Positions 9,519 to 21,449 are shown, numbered from the stretch's first letter. The stretch: DNA of 64,000 bases from Diphasiastrum complanatum (GCA_029204225.1 CM055098.1:8726246-8790245), one strand, 5' to 3'. Program-made: numbers and translations. Notes: a model not told the origin generated them from the sequence alone.

Positions 9519-12500
9519 TGGTGAACCAAGACATTTTTCGCCTGATTGTCAACAGCCACAAAAATCGACCAGATTTATACCTTTATGTTCAAACAACGAA
9601 ACAAATTTCTCTGTCAGATGTTGGCGTACTATCTATTGATCTAGGAGACCTTGGTACACCAGAAATCGATGTCACAGTTGCTGGATGTTTAATTGAAAAG
9701 AACCTGATCGACTCCGGTTCAAGTGTCAACATAATAACTGAAGACATTGCTCATGCCTTGGGTTTGACTAATATTCAACCAACCCAATGAAATATCAAGC
9801 TGGTCGATTCGACACGAAGAAAACCTATTGGCGAATTGAAGGACGTGACTATATATATTCAAGCCAAGACTTTATTGTTATCAAACCACTTGGTTTGTCA
9901 TCTTACTCTGTTTCAATTGGACGACCTTGGCTTTATCAGGCTAATGCAAGTGTACACTGGAAGTCGAGAGAATTGAGATTCCAAACTGGCGAGACAAATA
10001 ATCATGAAAAGCCAGCAGAACAGATTATCACCTGGAGTTGTGACAGATATGAAGGTGAAACTCCTATGTTTGCCGACACTAGTTTTACTTCAAAAGATTC
10101 TTCTTATGACCTTAATATATTCTCTAATGCATCAGACATCGAAGTAAATTATTTTGAATGCTATGAGAATAATGATTCATCGGATGACGAAGAAGAATTC
10201 TTCAATGTCTGCAATGCAGATGCTGATATAAGTGAATCAAAACTTGCAGATCAGAATTCTAAAAATTCTGATGTAGATGATGAAGATACAAATGATGAAT
10301 TTGACGAATCCGAACAAGAATTTGGAGATAAAGACCAAGTTGACAACAAGAATAAATCTGTGGAGCCAGCCATACGCGAAATTCATGGCCATACGCAAGC
10401 CAATATGATGGAAGGTATTACTTTACCAGATTCTATTGAGCTAGTTGAACTTGCACCTAGAAAAATGTTGTGCATGTTTCTAAGTCCCTTGGAGAGACAG
10501 AATTAGCAGAATTTACTAAGCTATTGAAAGAGTACCAAGATGTGTTTGCACGGTCGCTCGAAGACTTAAAGGGAATTTCTACTGAATTTGGTGAGCACCG
10601 CATTGCTCTGAAAGAAGATGTTGTTCATGTCCGATAGAGGTAGTATCATCTTAATCCAAAGTACTCTCTTATGGTGAAAGATGAACTCCACAAGCACCTC
10701 AAGGCAGGTGTTATTTATCCTGTCTTAAGTAGTGAATGGGTGTCTTCCATTGTTGTAGTTCCAAAGAGGAAGACTGGCAAGATTCAAATTTGCGAAGATT
10801 TCATGAAGCTGAATGTTGTTACTAAGAAAGATCACCACCCATTACCCTTCACGGATTTTATTCTAGACCAGGTTGCTGGACAAGAGCGTTATAGTTTCTG
10901 TGATGGCTTCTCTGGCTATAATCAAGTTGGAGTAAGGAAGAAGGATCAACAAAAGACCACGTTTACTACTGATTGTGGCACTTATGCCTACAATAAAATG
11001 CCCTTAGGTCTTTGCAATGCACTAGCTACTTTCCAGAGAATTATGATGCTAATTTTCGATGCATTCCTAAGAACATTTCTCGAAATTTTCATTGATGATT
11101 TCTGTGTTTATAGTAATATCAAGTCTCATATTTAGAAACTAAAACTTACATTGTAGAGGTGTCGAGACACTTGTTTGTCCCTTCATCCCCAAAAATATTT
11201 TTTCGGTATGAGAGAAGGTATACTTTTGGGGCATAGAATATCCAGCAGAGGAATTGAAGTCGACAAAGATAAAGTCAAAGTTATAAAGAATCTATTGATA
11301 CCAATGAATTTACGTGAACTAAGAGGTTTCTTAGGACATGTTGGTTATTATCGAAGATTTATCCAGAATCATATCTCTATTGTCGCAGCCCTAACACAGT
11401 TACTCAAGAAGCAAGTCACTTATATTTGGATGGCAGAACAACAGAAAGCATTCGAAGAACTTAAGCAAAGGTTGATTAATGCTCCAATTCTGAGACCGCC
11501 TAACTAAACGATATTATTTCATAGTTATGTTGATGTGTCAGCATTTGCTATTGGGGTCTGTCTAAGCTAGAAGGATGAACATAAGAAAGATCATCCAATA
11601 TACTATGCTAGTCACCAGCTCAGCTCCTCAGAGAAAAACTATTCGGCAACAGAAAGGGAAGCACTTGGAATGATTTTTACTGTAAAGAGATTTCGGCATT
11701 ATTTGCTGAGATATGTTTTATATTCCATGTTGATTATTATGCTTTGAAGTATCTTGTTAATAAACTTAATTTATTTAGCTGAATTGCTTACTAGGTTTTG
11801 TTGCTACAAGAGTTCACTTATCAAGTTGAGCGTCATCAAGAAAAATATCATACTAATGTTGATTATCTTTCATGACTTAGCACGGGAAGGATTGAAGAAC
11901 CATTAAATGACGACTTTCCAATGAAAATTTATTCGAGATATCTTCTACGAAGTCTTTATATTTTGATATTATTATTTATCTCAAAGATCAGATTTATCCT
12001 GATGGATATGACAATAGAAAGTAGCTCCTTATACCATTATTCACAATGGTGTCTTGAAGCTGAAGATATTCCAAAGGTTATTCAAGCCTTACATTCCAAA
12101 GATGCCGGTGGACATTTCGCTTTGAAGAGAACTACTAATAAGATTATGACTGCCAAATATTGGTGGCCTGCCATGTTTAAGGATGTCTCTATTTATATTC
12201 GATTTTGTGATCCATGCCAGAGATTTGGTAAACCAACCAAATTTATGAATTGGCCGTTGATGCCAAATCATACCACTTGCACCATTTGAAAAGTGAAGGA
12301 TTGACTTTGTTGGTCCAATAAAGCCAGTAACTCAACACACTAAGTGTCGATATATTCTAGTTGCAACAGATTATGCAACAAAAAATGTTGAAGCAAAAGC
12401 GACGAAACGAAACAATTTAAAAATTGTCGTTCCTTTTCTATTCAAATCTACTATCACATGTTATGGTTGTCCTCTTGAGTTAGTCAGTGATCGTGGTACC

Positions 12501-12590
12501 CATTTTATTAATGATACAATCTGACTACTGACTACTTATTTTTAGATCAAACAAGAAAGATGACCCCTTATAATCTGAAAGCAAATGGCT
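9519..12590 (+). pseudogene. gypsy-1 pol remnant: PR-RT-RNase H-truncated IN (unit 1)
   Basis: Aspartic protease motif LIDSGSSVNIITED is at about 9705. A conserved linker (SIGRPWLYQANASVHW) and an Asp/Glu-rich spacer follow. RT is at about 10600-11150, with SSIVVVPKRKTGKIQ, NKMPLGLCNA and the catalytic FIDDF at 11091-11105 intact. RNase H is at about 11175-11870 (NYSATEREALGM) and the integrase HHCC region (GGHFALK then CDPCQ) at about 12110-12225. Integrase catalytic Asp residues are visible (RIDFVGPI, SDRGTH), but homology stops at 12590 just before the expected catalytic Glu. Stops at 10635, 10641, 11133, 11505 and 11568 and several frameshifts inactivate it. It is a paralogue of gypsy-2 pol. 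Confidence 0.9.
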
Positions 12591-12601
12591 ATTGCACGTG
12601 A

Positions 12602-13145
12602 GTCTTCCATAGAGCATCCCAAGATGAAGTCATGTGCTGAGAAGCACTAGAATCGAGGTACCAAATCATGACTCCTCTAATGAGTTCATCTTGTATCATT
12701 AGTAGTGTTGGGTCTTCGTGAGAGATTATGGCAGAATCAGATCCTCCATCCTGCTGCATCTTCTTCTTTGCTTTGTAATGCTTGAGAACTTGACAATCCT
12801 TGATGTTGTGGTTGGTTCTCTTGCAGTACTTGCAGAAGAGTCTAGTCTTAGGCTTTTGATATTGTTGATTGTGTTGTTGTGATTGCTGGTCTGAATCACT
12901 TTGCTCAGCTTTTGTCTTCTTGTCCTTCGAAGATTTCTTCTTTGGGAGCTGTTGCTTGTTCGAATAGAGAGAGACTGTTTTCGTATTCGACGTGGATAAG
13001 CTTTTCCTTCTTACTTCTTCCTACAATCAACTTGTTGTCAGTTTTTGTAGAGATAGGTCAGAAACATTGCTAAGTAGCAATACTAGATTGTCGTAAGAGG
13101 TTTGTGAATACAATGACCAGCTCACAATCATGTGCCCAAGAATGG
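12602..13145 (-). pseudogene. copia-B gag/protease remnant, minus strand (unit 1)
   Basis: On the minus strand a gag tail (SYDNLVLLLSNVSDLSLQ) leads into a Lys/Gln-rich linker. A zinc knuckle CKYCKRTNHNIKDC (CX2CX4HX4C) and the start of copia protease, WYLDSSASQHMT, follow. The usual DSGAS is changed to DSSAS here. Two stops lie in the tail. The fragment ends abruptly at about 12602 against the truncated gypsy-1 integrase. Confidence 0.8.
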
Positions 13146-13985
13146 TTCACAGTAATGGCAAACTGTGTGTAACGATCTTACTTAGCCAGCTATAGATTAA
13201 ATAACTATCTCTATTCCTTGAATGGCTTTCACTCTCTCTAAGATATCTGATCCTATGGAATCCCATAATTAAGACACAATGGAGTTTGTGCAGGAACTCT
13301 GATTCACTCTTCTTCACTTGCATGTGTTCTTCACATATTGTCTCCTCATTATTTACGTGAGTTGCCGTTATGTATATATAAATGGAATAGTTACAATGAC
13401 TGCGTAGGCAACGAGCATGAAATAGTGCAGTTACTGAAAAGTGCTAAAGTGAACTGTGATGTTGTTTGCATTTGGATAGGACAGTGTGGATGACGTGGAT
13501 CTTGAACTCGAAGACTTTGAGTTTATAGGTGATCGAAGAGGATGTAGTTGAATATCTCGAACTCGAAGAGTTCGTCGTCGATCTCGCTTTTGCTCCAGTT
13601 GATTGATGCACAAATATTCAACTTTAGAAAGTAAAACTGCAAAGTTGTCGTAGAGAGAGTGTGTGTATATATATTTACATAATGTACTGGTGCTCAGGAA
13701 TCGAGATGGACTCGAATGATTTGTGTCCTGATGAGTCGAATTCTGGAGATTCGAATTCTGGTGAGTTGGAGTGATGAGCTTAATTCCAATAGTGTCTATG
13801 CGGGTGGCCTTCGGTAAGGGAGGAAAAGTGAGATGACCCGCGACTATGGCCTAATCTATGGCTAGGGGATCCACCCTCTGACATATGGGCACAATGAAAT
13901 AAGAGAAAAAAATACTACAAGCAACCAATAAGAGTCTCAAAAATAGTAAAAAAAATAAATCACCATGTGAGCTCCTCCCTTGCCA
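13146..13985. other. Noncoding stretch between copia-B and copia-A (unit 1)
   Basis: No gene is recognised. There is a TATA-like sequence (TATATATAAAT, about 13375-13386). A short repeated motif 'tcgaattctgg/ttcgaattctgg' lies near 13737-13760, and 'ctcgaactcgaagag'-like repeats near 13504-13570. It may be LTR or leader of copia-B, but no primer-binding site was found. Confidence 0.4.
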
Positions 13986-13989
13986 TGTT

Positions 13990-15090
13990 CACACTTCCAA
14001 CCATCACATTAGCATCCAATTTAAATAACCTCCCTTGCTTGAACCACTAGCAATACATTTTTTATCTTTCAAGATAAAACATGCTCCATGCTTGAAATGT
14101 ACATCTAATCCACTATGCATAAGTTGTCGTACTCAACAAGTTCTTTGTAATTGAAGGTACACTGAAGAACATTGTCTAGATCTACTTTTTTAGATGATCC
14201 TAGACATAAAGGAATGGATCCAACACCTACAATCTCACATTCTTGATCACTTGCAGTGAAGATAAATCTCTTAGAACTATTGTAAGAAAGTTGATTAGAA
14301 AAGTAGTCTTTTTGGTGAGTCATGTGAGAGCTTGCCCCGCTATCAATCCAGCAAGTGTCTTGATTAGATGTTTGTGGTAAGGATACCATCAAAGATAGAT
14401 TGCCTTCTTCCTCCTCCTCAAGCACAAGATTGCCTTGATTGTCCTTCTCTTGGGCATTCTTCTTCTTGTAGCACTCGGATGCAAATTGTCCCTTTTTTCC
14501 ACAAAAGAAACACTTTAGCTTCTTCTTGTCCTTCTTGCTCTTGGCTTTGGAACTTGATGCTCCATCTTTGTTCTCCATCTCCATGTCTTGAGTCTTCTTG
14601 GATGGAAACTTCTTCTTCTTGCCTTTCAAATAAAAGTTAGCTTTTTCATCACCATCATTCAAATATAAGGAACTCATCCTACTTTTGATATGAAGCATTC
14701 CACTCTCCTCACTAACCAGCACACTTTGAAGTTTTTCAATACTAGGAAGTGAATCTTGAATAGCAAAGGTTTGAACAAGATTGGAATAATCATCTCCTAA
14801 TCCATTCAAAATGATTTGAACTAATTCATCATCTTTGATTTTATCATCTATAGAAGACAATTCCTTATTCCATTACTTACATTCATTTTTATGCAGTGTA
14901 ATGCAACTTTACATCTCTTTTTGTACTTAGCCAATTCAACTCCTCCTTGAGGTTCTACTTCCACCTCAAGTACTATGTCATAAAGATCATGAAGTACAAG
15001 CAAAGACTCCATTCGAACTATCCAAGTAGCATAATTAGTGGATGTAAGTCTTTCACTAGCTTCAAGCAAAAAACCACCCATTGATGCCAT
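13990..15090 (-). pseudogene. copia-A gag/protease remnant, minus strand (unit 1)
   Basis: On the minus strand ATG 15090 starts a copia gag N-terminus (MASMGGFLLEASERLTSTNY, then ATWIVRMESLL). The middle of gag is deleted. The frame from 14860 gives IKDDELVQIILNGL, then a Lys-rich linker, then CFFCGKKGQFASEC, then protease CWIDSGASSHMT. In this unit the knuckle His is Gln, so the zinc ligand set is broken; unit 2 has His. Traces of the gag-pre-integrase region (CFILKDKKCIASGSS) run to about 13990. It is the same family as the plus-strand copia-A' fragment that follows. Confidence 0.88.
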
Positions 15091-15679
15091 TTTTTAATGT
15101 GAAAAAGCACTAGAAACTCTTATGGTTTCTCTAAGAGATTTGAACCTAAAGTCTTCTAGCAATTTAGAAAGCTTATAGACTCAATTCTATCACTCATGAA
15201 CCAATCTAGAATGATGGAAATTTAGAATCTAGTCTCAAACTTGCAAAATCACTCCTTAATCTATGATTTTTAGCAATTTCTCTCTTCAACCTCAACATAC
15301 ACTCAAAAAATAAGAGAAGATCAATTAGTGCACCTAATTCAAGCTTAAATTTAAAAATTTTTGGCTGATCTAATCCAAGAACTAATCAAAAGATTAGATT
15401 TATATAGAAAATGCTTGATTTTGCACCAAAAATCACTCAAATTGGGTATGTGAGTCAAATTCTACAATTTTTTGAAATTTCTCAGTCAAAACTAGAGCTG
15501 TACGGCCTCACACGTGTGAAAATGGTTCCTACAGCCCACAACAAGATCTAGAAAAAAAATTTGTGGATAGCTTTCAAATCCAACTCGCTACACAAAATTT
15601 GACTAGTTTCCAAAAAACTGCTAATTTTGGCCTTGATTTGGATTAACCCTATCAATTTCAACAAAACCTCTTGTACTAG
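15091..15679 (-). other. copia-A 5' leader between primer-binding site and gag
   Basis: This untranslated leader, read on the minus strand, carries no ORF of interest. It holds one perfect TCACACGTGTGA palindrome at 15508-15519, identical to those in the adjoining LTR. Confidence 0.6.
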
Positions 15680-15691
15680 GCTCTGATACCA
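15680..15691 (-). other. copia-A primer-binding site (initiator Met tRNA)
   Basis: On the minus strand it reads TGGTATCAGAGC, the classic plant copia site complementary to initiator tRNA-Met. It follows directly after an LTR end in CA ('ttttttcaca'). Confidence 0.88.
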
Positions 15692-16490
15692 TGTGAAAAA
15701 AGTACAAAAAGGACCAAGAGTGGATCCTAATCTGATCCTCAAGAGGGATTGGTTGTCAGATTACTTGATCTATCAATCTACTTGAGATTAAGATCAATCT
15801 AGATCAATTCTAGACACAAAATCCTAACAAGAACAATCATTAATTGAAGGTAGGTGTACTTTCTGGTTTCACACGTGTGAAACATTGTCTGAGTATGGAC
15901 TCCAACCTGAAAATCAAGTACTCAAAACAATCAAACAAATGTAGGCAAATGGAGAGAATAACTCAAAATTGCTTCCAAAACCAAGATTGGTATCTCACAT
16001 TGATTATGGCAAAATAAGACTCTATATATACACTTTTGGAGCTCGAGGTACTGATCATGCATCAGATCTCACACGTGTGAGGATGCCTTGTCACCATCAT
16101 GCAATTTGACACTTGGATCAAAACTTTTCATTTTGGGCATTTTTGGTCTATTTTCCTACTATATGGAGAATTTCATGGAAATCTTCTAGAAGCAAAAACT
16201 CACCTACTTCAGCTATTTCCACACGTGTGATCTGTCCTCTACACATGGGATGTGACACCTATTCAAAATATTTGGCTCATGCAATCATTAGATTGGTGCC
16301 AAATGTGAAATATCTCTAGAATACTAGTTTTTGGCCATTTTAGCCACTAGAACTTGAATTAAATCATATGTACAACATATATGATTATGGTACATAAAAA
16401 GTACACTAGTTTCACATGTGGAAACAGGCTCCACACATGTGTGTCTACAAGATTTTTGGCCTCTACCAAGCTTATTTTTGTATTTTTCAC
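15692..16490 (-). mobile_element. copia-A 5' LTR with G-box palindromes (unit 1)
   Basis: The LTR end abuts the primer-binding site; the outer end is not resolved because copia-A' coding sequence begins near 16496. A minus-strand TATA box (GTATATATAGAG) lies at about 16020-16032. CACACGTGTGA palindromes at 16069-16080 and 16220-16230, plus diverged CACATGTG versions at 16412 and 16432, lie upstream of it. Another perfect copy at 15869-15880 lies downstream. Each contains a G-box (CACGTG) and a CGTGTG element on both strands. Confidence 0.6.
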
Positions 16491-16495
16491 AATAA

Positions 16496-17590
16496 AAATG
16501 AATGTTACTAGTGAACTTTTCAAGGAAGTTGGTAAGTGTACTTCATCAAGTGAGGCTTGGGAAGCTTTGAATAAGCTTTATGAGTCCAAGTATACATCTA
16601 GAGTGCTGACTCTAAGAAGACAAATCTTTCAAAGTTCTCAAAAGAATGAAGAGAGTCCAAATTTTTTTGTTTTGAGAGTGAAGGCTTTGAATGATGAGTT
16701 ATCTTGCATTGATGAGAGAATTAAGGAAGGAGAGCTTGTTCAAGTTATTCTTAATGGTATGTTGGATGCTCATGCTAACATTGTACAAAGTCTTGCCATT
16801 CAAAGAACTTTGCCAAGTTTGAATGATCTTCAAGAGATCTTGATCAATGAAGAATATAGGCTTCAAGCAAGAGGTGGATCTGCATCAACATCTCAAGTTG
16901 GAGAGGAGGCTATGTTCATCAAGGAAAAATTCAAGGGCAAAAACACAAGTAAGTGGTCTAAAGGGCACGATCAAGAAGAGGCTTCTTTAAATGGCAAAAG
17001 GAAAGATAGGTCAAAGCTAAAGTGCTTCTATTGTGGCATCAAAGGACACTTTGCAAGTGAGTGTTACAAGAAGAAGAGAGATCAAGGTGACAATCAAGGT
17101 AATCTTACTCATGATGAAGATGGTTTGGATGTTCAAAATTCAAATGATGATGCCTTCGTGATGTCTTCATGTAGGCTTGCTAATGATGGAGATCTAGATC
17201 CATGGTATGATTGATAGTGATGCAAGCTCACACGTGACTTTTCACAAAGAGCACTTCACTTCTTTGTAGGCATATGAAGATGACAAGAAGGTGATCTACA
17301 CGGCCAATGATAGTGAGTGTGCAATCAAAAAGGTTGGCACAATTCCTATTTCTCTTTCTACAGATTGGAATGTACATTTGATTGATATTCTGTTCATACC
17401 TTCCATTACCAAGAATCTACTTAGTGTGAGTCAATTGCTAAGTAAAGGTTCTAAGGTTGAGTTTGATGGAGATGCTTGCATGATCAAAAGGAAGGATATC
17501 TTGATTGCAAAAGGTAAAAGACAAGGAGAGTTGTTGAAACTAGATGCTTGTGTTATTGCTAACCAAGTTGAATTTGTGGCAATTCAAAAT
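16496..17590 (+). pseudogene. copia-A' gag/protease/pre-integrase remnant, plus strand (unit 1)
   Basis: The open frame 16381-17214 is true coding from about 16496, where it matches the middle of copia gag (SSEAWEALNKLYESK, then LTLRRQIFQSSQKNEESP, then GELVQVILNGM). The zinc knuckle is CFYCGIKGHFASEC. The protease is ruined: its start WYD is followed by stops where DSGAS is expected (about 17211-17245). From 17291 the gag-pre-integrase region reads IPSITKNLLSVSQLLSKGSK. It is fused at about 17590 to the gag of another family, copia-C. It faces copia-A head to head. Confidence 0.88.
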
Positions 17591-17593
17591 GAA

Positions 17594-20500
17594 AAATATA
17601 CTGATGGAGAAAGACGTGTGGGAAGTCGTCACAGGTGATGAGAGAAGGCCGCCAAATGAAGCAGACATCAAAGTGTTCGACAAAAAGATGAGGAAAGCTT
17701 TGACCTTCATTAACTTGTCAGTGAAGGATCACATTATTACCCACATTTGTGATGCTATTACACCCAGACAGGCATGGGATGTGCTAAAAGAGCAGTTCGA
17801 GACGTCAAATCTGTCAAGAATCATGTTTCTGAAGTCAAAGTTGAATAGTGCCCGCATGGAGCAAGGAGAGCACATTCAGACATACATGACCAGAATCAAG
17901 ACAATGAGAGATGAATTGCATTCTATTGGTGAGCGCATACGTGATGTGGAGCTGGTGCACAATGCATTGTGCGGCATTCCAGAACCCTATCAGATGTTTG
18001 TGAGCAGAATAGCATCAAGAGAAAGATTGCCAACCTTTGACGAACTCACAGGAATCTTGATGCAGGAAGAGCAACGACGAGAAATGGTGAAAGCTAGATG
18101 TCAAAATACTGACGATCAGGCACTTGCGACATGCCAAAAACAAGGCAACGGCAAGGGCAAGAAGAAGTCTAAGCGGCAATTTGCCAAGTTTCAGGAGGAT
18201 GAGAGATCTTCCAGTAAAACTAAAAAAAAAAGACAAGTGCTTCCATTGTGATAAAAAAGGCCATTGGAAGAGTGAATGTCGCAAATTCCTGGCAGAACAA
18301 GTCAAGGGAAAACCAAAACAAGCACGTAACCTTGTCGATGAGGGTGAGATTGAAGACTCTAGCATCTTCATATCTGCATTGTCATCTAATCAAGATGATC
18401 AAGCATGGTATATTGACTGAGGAGCGACACATGACATGTAACAAGAATTGGTTCAATAGTTTGAAGGTGTTGTTTCACAAGCAAATGGTGAGGTGTGTAT
18501 GATCAAGGGGATAGGCACCGTTTCAATCCAACTACTTGATGGAAAAAGCAGAATGATCAAGGAGGTACTTTACGTACCATGTTTGAAGAAAAATCTACTT
18601 TCTGTTGGAGTCATTACTGATCATAAGCTGAAAGTAGAATCTGCCCATGATCGTTGCTTTGTGAAGGATGCGAACCAAAAGTTCAAAGTTATTGCGGATG
18701 GAGTAAGAGATCCCAATACAAAATTGTACAGGTTGAATGCTACAATTAAGGGGCAACATGGACTTGTATTGTCCATTCCATTGCAAATTGAGTTGTGGCA
18801 TAAGAGGCTTGGTCACTTGAACTTGGGAAGCCTCAATTTGATGAGAAATTGAAAATGGTAACAGGATTGCCTACCATAGAAGATCACTTGAAAACGATCT
18901 GCGAATCTTGTGTATATGGGAAGCAACATCGAGAGAAGTTCAATAAAGGGGTGTTGCAAGAGCAAAGAACATCCTGGATTTAATCCACACAAATTTATGT
19001 GGGCCTATGAGGACTATATCCTTAGGTAAAGCCTTCTATTTCATGACCTTTATTGATGATATGTCACGTAAGACGTGGATCTACTTCTTGAAGAAGAAAT
19101 CAGATGCATTTGATAACTTCAAGAGCTTCAAAGCATTGGTCGAAAATCAGACAGGTAGGAAGATCAAAGTCCTAAGATCAGATAGTGGAGGTGAGTGCAA
19201 GTCTAATGACTTCAATGATCTTTGTGATCAATGTGGGATTAAAAGACAATTTACGCAAGCTCATACTCCTGCTCTCAATGGTGTAGCTGAGCGCAAGAAT
19301 CATACGATTGTGGAAAGTGCCAGATCTATGCTAGTTGAGATGAAACTACCAAAAGATTTCTGGTCAGAAGCATGTAGCACGGCAATCTATCTTCAAAATA
19401 GAAGTCCTACCATTGCCATACCAAAGATAACACCTGAGGAAGCATTCACGAAGAAGAAGCCAAAGGTGAACCACTTGCGAATCTTTGGATGTAAGGCCTT
19501 TGTACACATTCCTAAGGAAGAGAGACGTAAACTTGATGTAAAAGCTATCAAGTGCATATTCCTAGGATATGATGATCGTGTGAAGGGTTATAGATGTTTT
19601 GATCCAGTCGAAAACAAAATCCATATAAGCCGTGATGTTATCTTTGATGAATCCAAGATGTATGAAGACGAGGATGCTGAGAAGATAGACACATCCAGTG
19701 GGAAAGATGGTATAGTGAGGATACCACCTAATGGTGATCCATTCATTGACCTTCCGAGTGATGAATATGAGGATACATCTCAAGATACTACTACTCAACT
19801 GACAAACACAAGGAGAAGGATGTACCGTGGGATTCATTTTCACCAGGAAGCCGATCACCTGACAGAAAGCTCCCTAAGTGGTTTGAGAGATTGTTGGAGA
19901 GCCACGACATAGATGACTTTCCAGGATCATCTAACCAGGGAGAGCTACGAAGATCAACAAGAGAGAAGATACTACCTGAAAGGTATGAAGCAAATTATGC
20001 TCTCTTATCTACCATTATTCAAAGCAAAGAACCTTCATGGGAGAAGAGATAGAGTCAATTACTAAGCATAGCACATGGGACTTAGTAGAACCACCAGTTG
20101 GCAAGAAACCCATTGGTTGCAAATGGGTATATAGGACTAAGTATCATGCAGATGGAAGTATAGCAAAGCACAAGGAAAGATTGGTGATCAAAGGGTATGC
20201 TCAAAGTAAAGGCATTGACTATGAGGAGACCTTTGCGCCAGTATGTAAGTTGAGATGACCGATCTCAGCCTGATGCATTATTGCCTTGGAGTAGAAGTGT
20301 GGCAAAAAGGACATGAAGTGGGTTTAACATAGGTGAAGTATGTCAAAGAGTTGCTGTACAGGTTTAGGTTGCAGGATTGCAAACCAGTAAACACTCCTAT
20401 AGAACCAGGTAAAAAGCTTTCTAAGCTTGATGAGTCACAGTCATTTGATGCTACGCTATATAGACAGTTAGTAGGGAGCTTGATTTACCTTACTATGACT

Positions 20501-21127
20501 AGACCAGATATATGTTATGCTGTTGGCATTAGAAGTCAGTTTATGGCAGCACCTACGGAAACGCATTGGAAGACATCTAAACGCATTTTGCGTTATGTGA
20601 AAGGCACTTCAGAGTATGGCTTGATTTACAAGAAGCATGATGGTTTACCTGAGTTGTGTGGCTATGTGGATGCGGATTGGAGAGGTGACTATGATGATCG
20701 TAGATCCACCACAGGATATATATTCCAGTTTTGTGGTAGTTGCTTTTCCTGGTCTAGTGAGAAGAAAAGCACAATTGCTCTTTCCACCCCGATGCAGAGT
20801 ATAAGGCAATGTGTAGTGTAGCACAGGAAGCTAGATGGTTGAGACAAATCTTGGAAGAAATTGGCATGAGACAGAAAAATCCCACGACTTTACATAGCGA
20901 CAGTCAGAGTGGCATTCAGCTAGCAAAGAATCTAGTGTTCCATGCGAGAACTAAACACATTGAGATTCAGTATCACTTCATACGTGAGAGGCTACTGAGT
21001 CGTGAAATTCATGTTGTTCATTGTAGCACAGAAGAACAACTAGCTGATATTTTCACTAAGCCACTTATTGGAGAAAAGTTTGATAAGTTTAGATCAAAGC
21101 TTTCTGTACTTAAAGTTTGTTGGCTTT
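17594..21127 (+). pseudogene. copia-C gag-PR-IN-(deleted RT)-RNase H (unit 1)
   Basis: Gag starts internally (MEKDVWEVVTGDE). Knuckle CFHCDKKGHWKSEC at about 18238 is put out of frame by a run of ten A, where unit 2 has nine. Protease DSGAS is replaced by a stop (WYID then TGA, 18418). Pre-integrase ends IELWHKRLGHLNLGSL. Integrase, 19007-19912, keeps all three catalytic positions: Asp in TFIDDMSRKTW, Asp in RSDSGGE, Glu in NGVAERKNH. RT begins (GCKWVYRTKYHADGSIAKHK) but jumps at about 20255 from FAPVCKL to EMTDLSLMHYCLGVE, losing the part that should hold the YVDD core. RNase H follows (PDICYAVG, YVDADW, ARTKHIEIQYHF, LADIFTKPL). Confidence 0.93.
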
Positions 21128-21175
21128 AAAGCTCTGTATATGACTGTATAAAAAGTGACTCTACTTTGAGGGAGA

Positions 21176-21449
21176 GACTTAGAATTAAAGTAGAATCATT
21201 GTGGTACCGTACTATGGTTCCTATCAGTGGATAAGGATCAGTTGGCCTCGCCATGAGGCAAGTCGACAGGACATGCGTCCCGCCACAGCAACCTGGGTCA
21301 TGCATGGGTTGCCTGAGTGAACAACTATATGTATAGTGTAATTTCATTTTGAGAAATACAGTTGCTATGTGAGCTTGTTGTGGAGAGTGTTTTCTGTCTA
21401 TGTTACTGTTAGCATGATCTGTGTTCCTGAGCAAAGCAAATTCTAAGTC
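21176..21449 (+). mobile_element. copia-C 3' LTR candidate
   Basis: A purine tract (TTTGAGGGAGAGA) directly after the RNase H stop is the expected polypurine tract. The next 274 bases are bounded by an 11-base perfect inverted repeat, GACTTAGAATT and AATTCTAAGTC. Inside is a typical R/U5-like stretch ('gtgtaatttcattttgagaaatacag'). Termini are not the usual TG...CA. Right after it lies unrelated copia-D coding sequence. It is present only in unit 1. Confidence 0.5.

Noticed and set aside
12879-13073. 64-codon plus-strand ORF
   Set aside because: Shadow of the minus-strand copia-B gag with its zinc knuckle.
15508-16443. Spaced TCACACGTGTGA palindromes as a CRISPR-like or tandem array
   Set aside because: Spacing is irregular and the spacers belong to an LTR/leader; eukaryotic context. 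Better read as promoter motifs.
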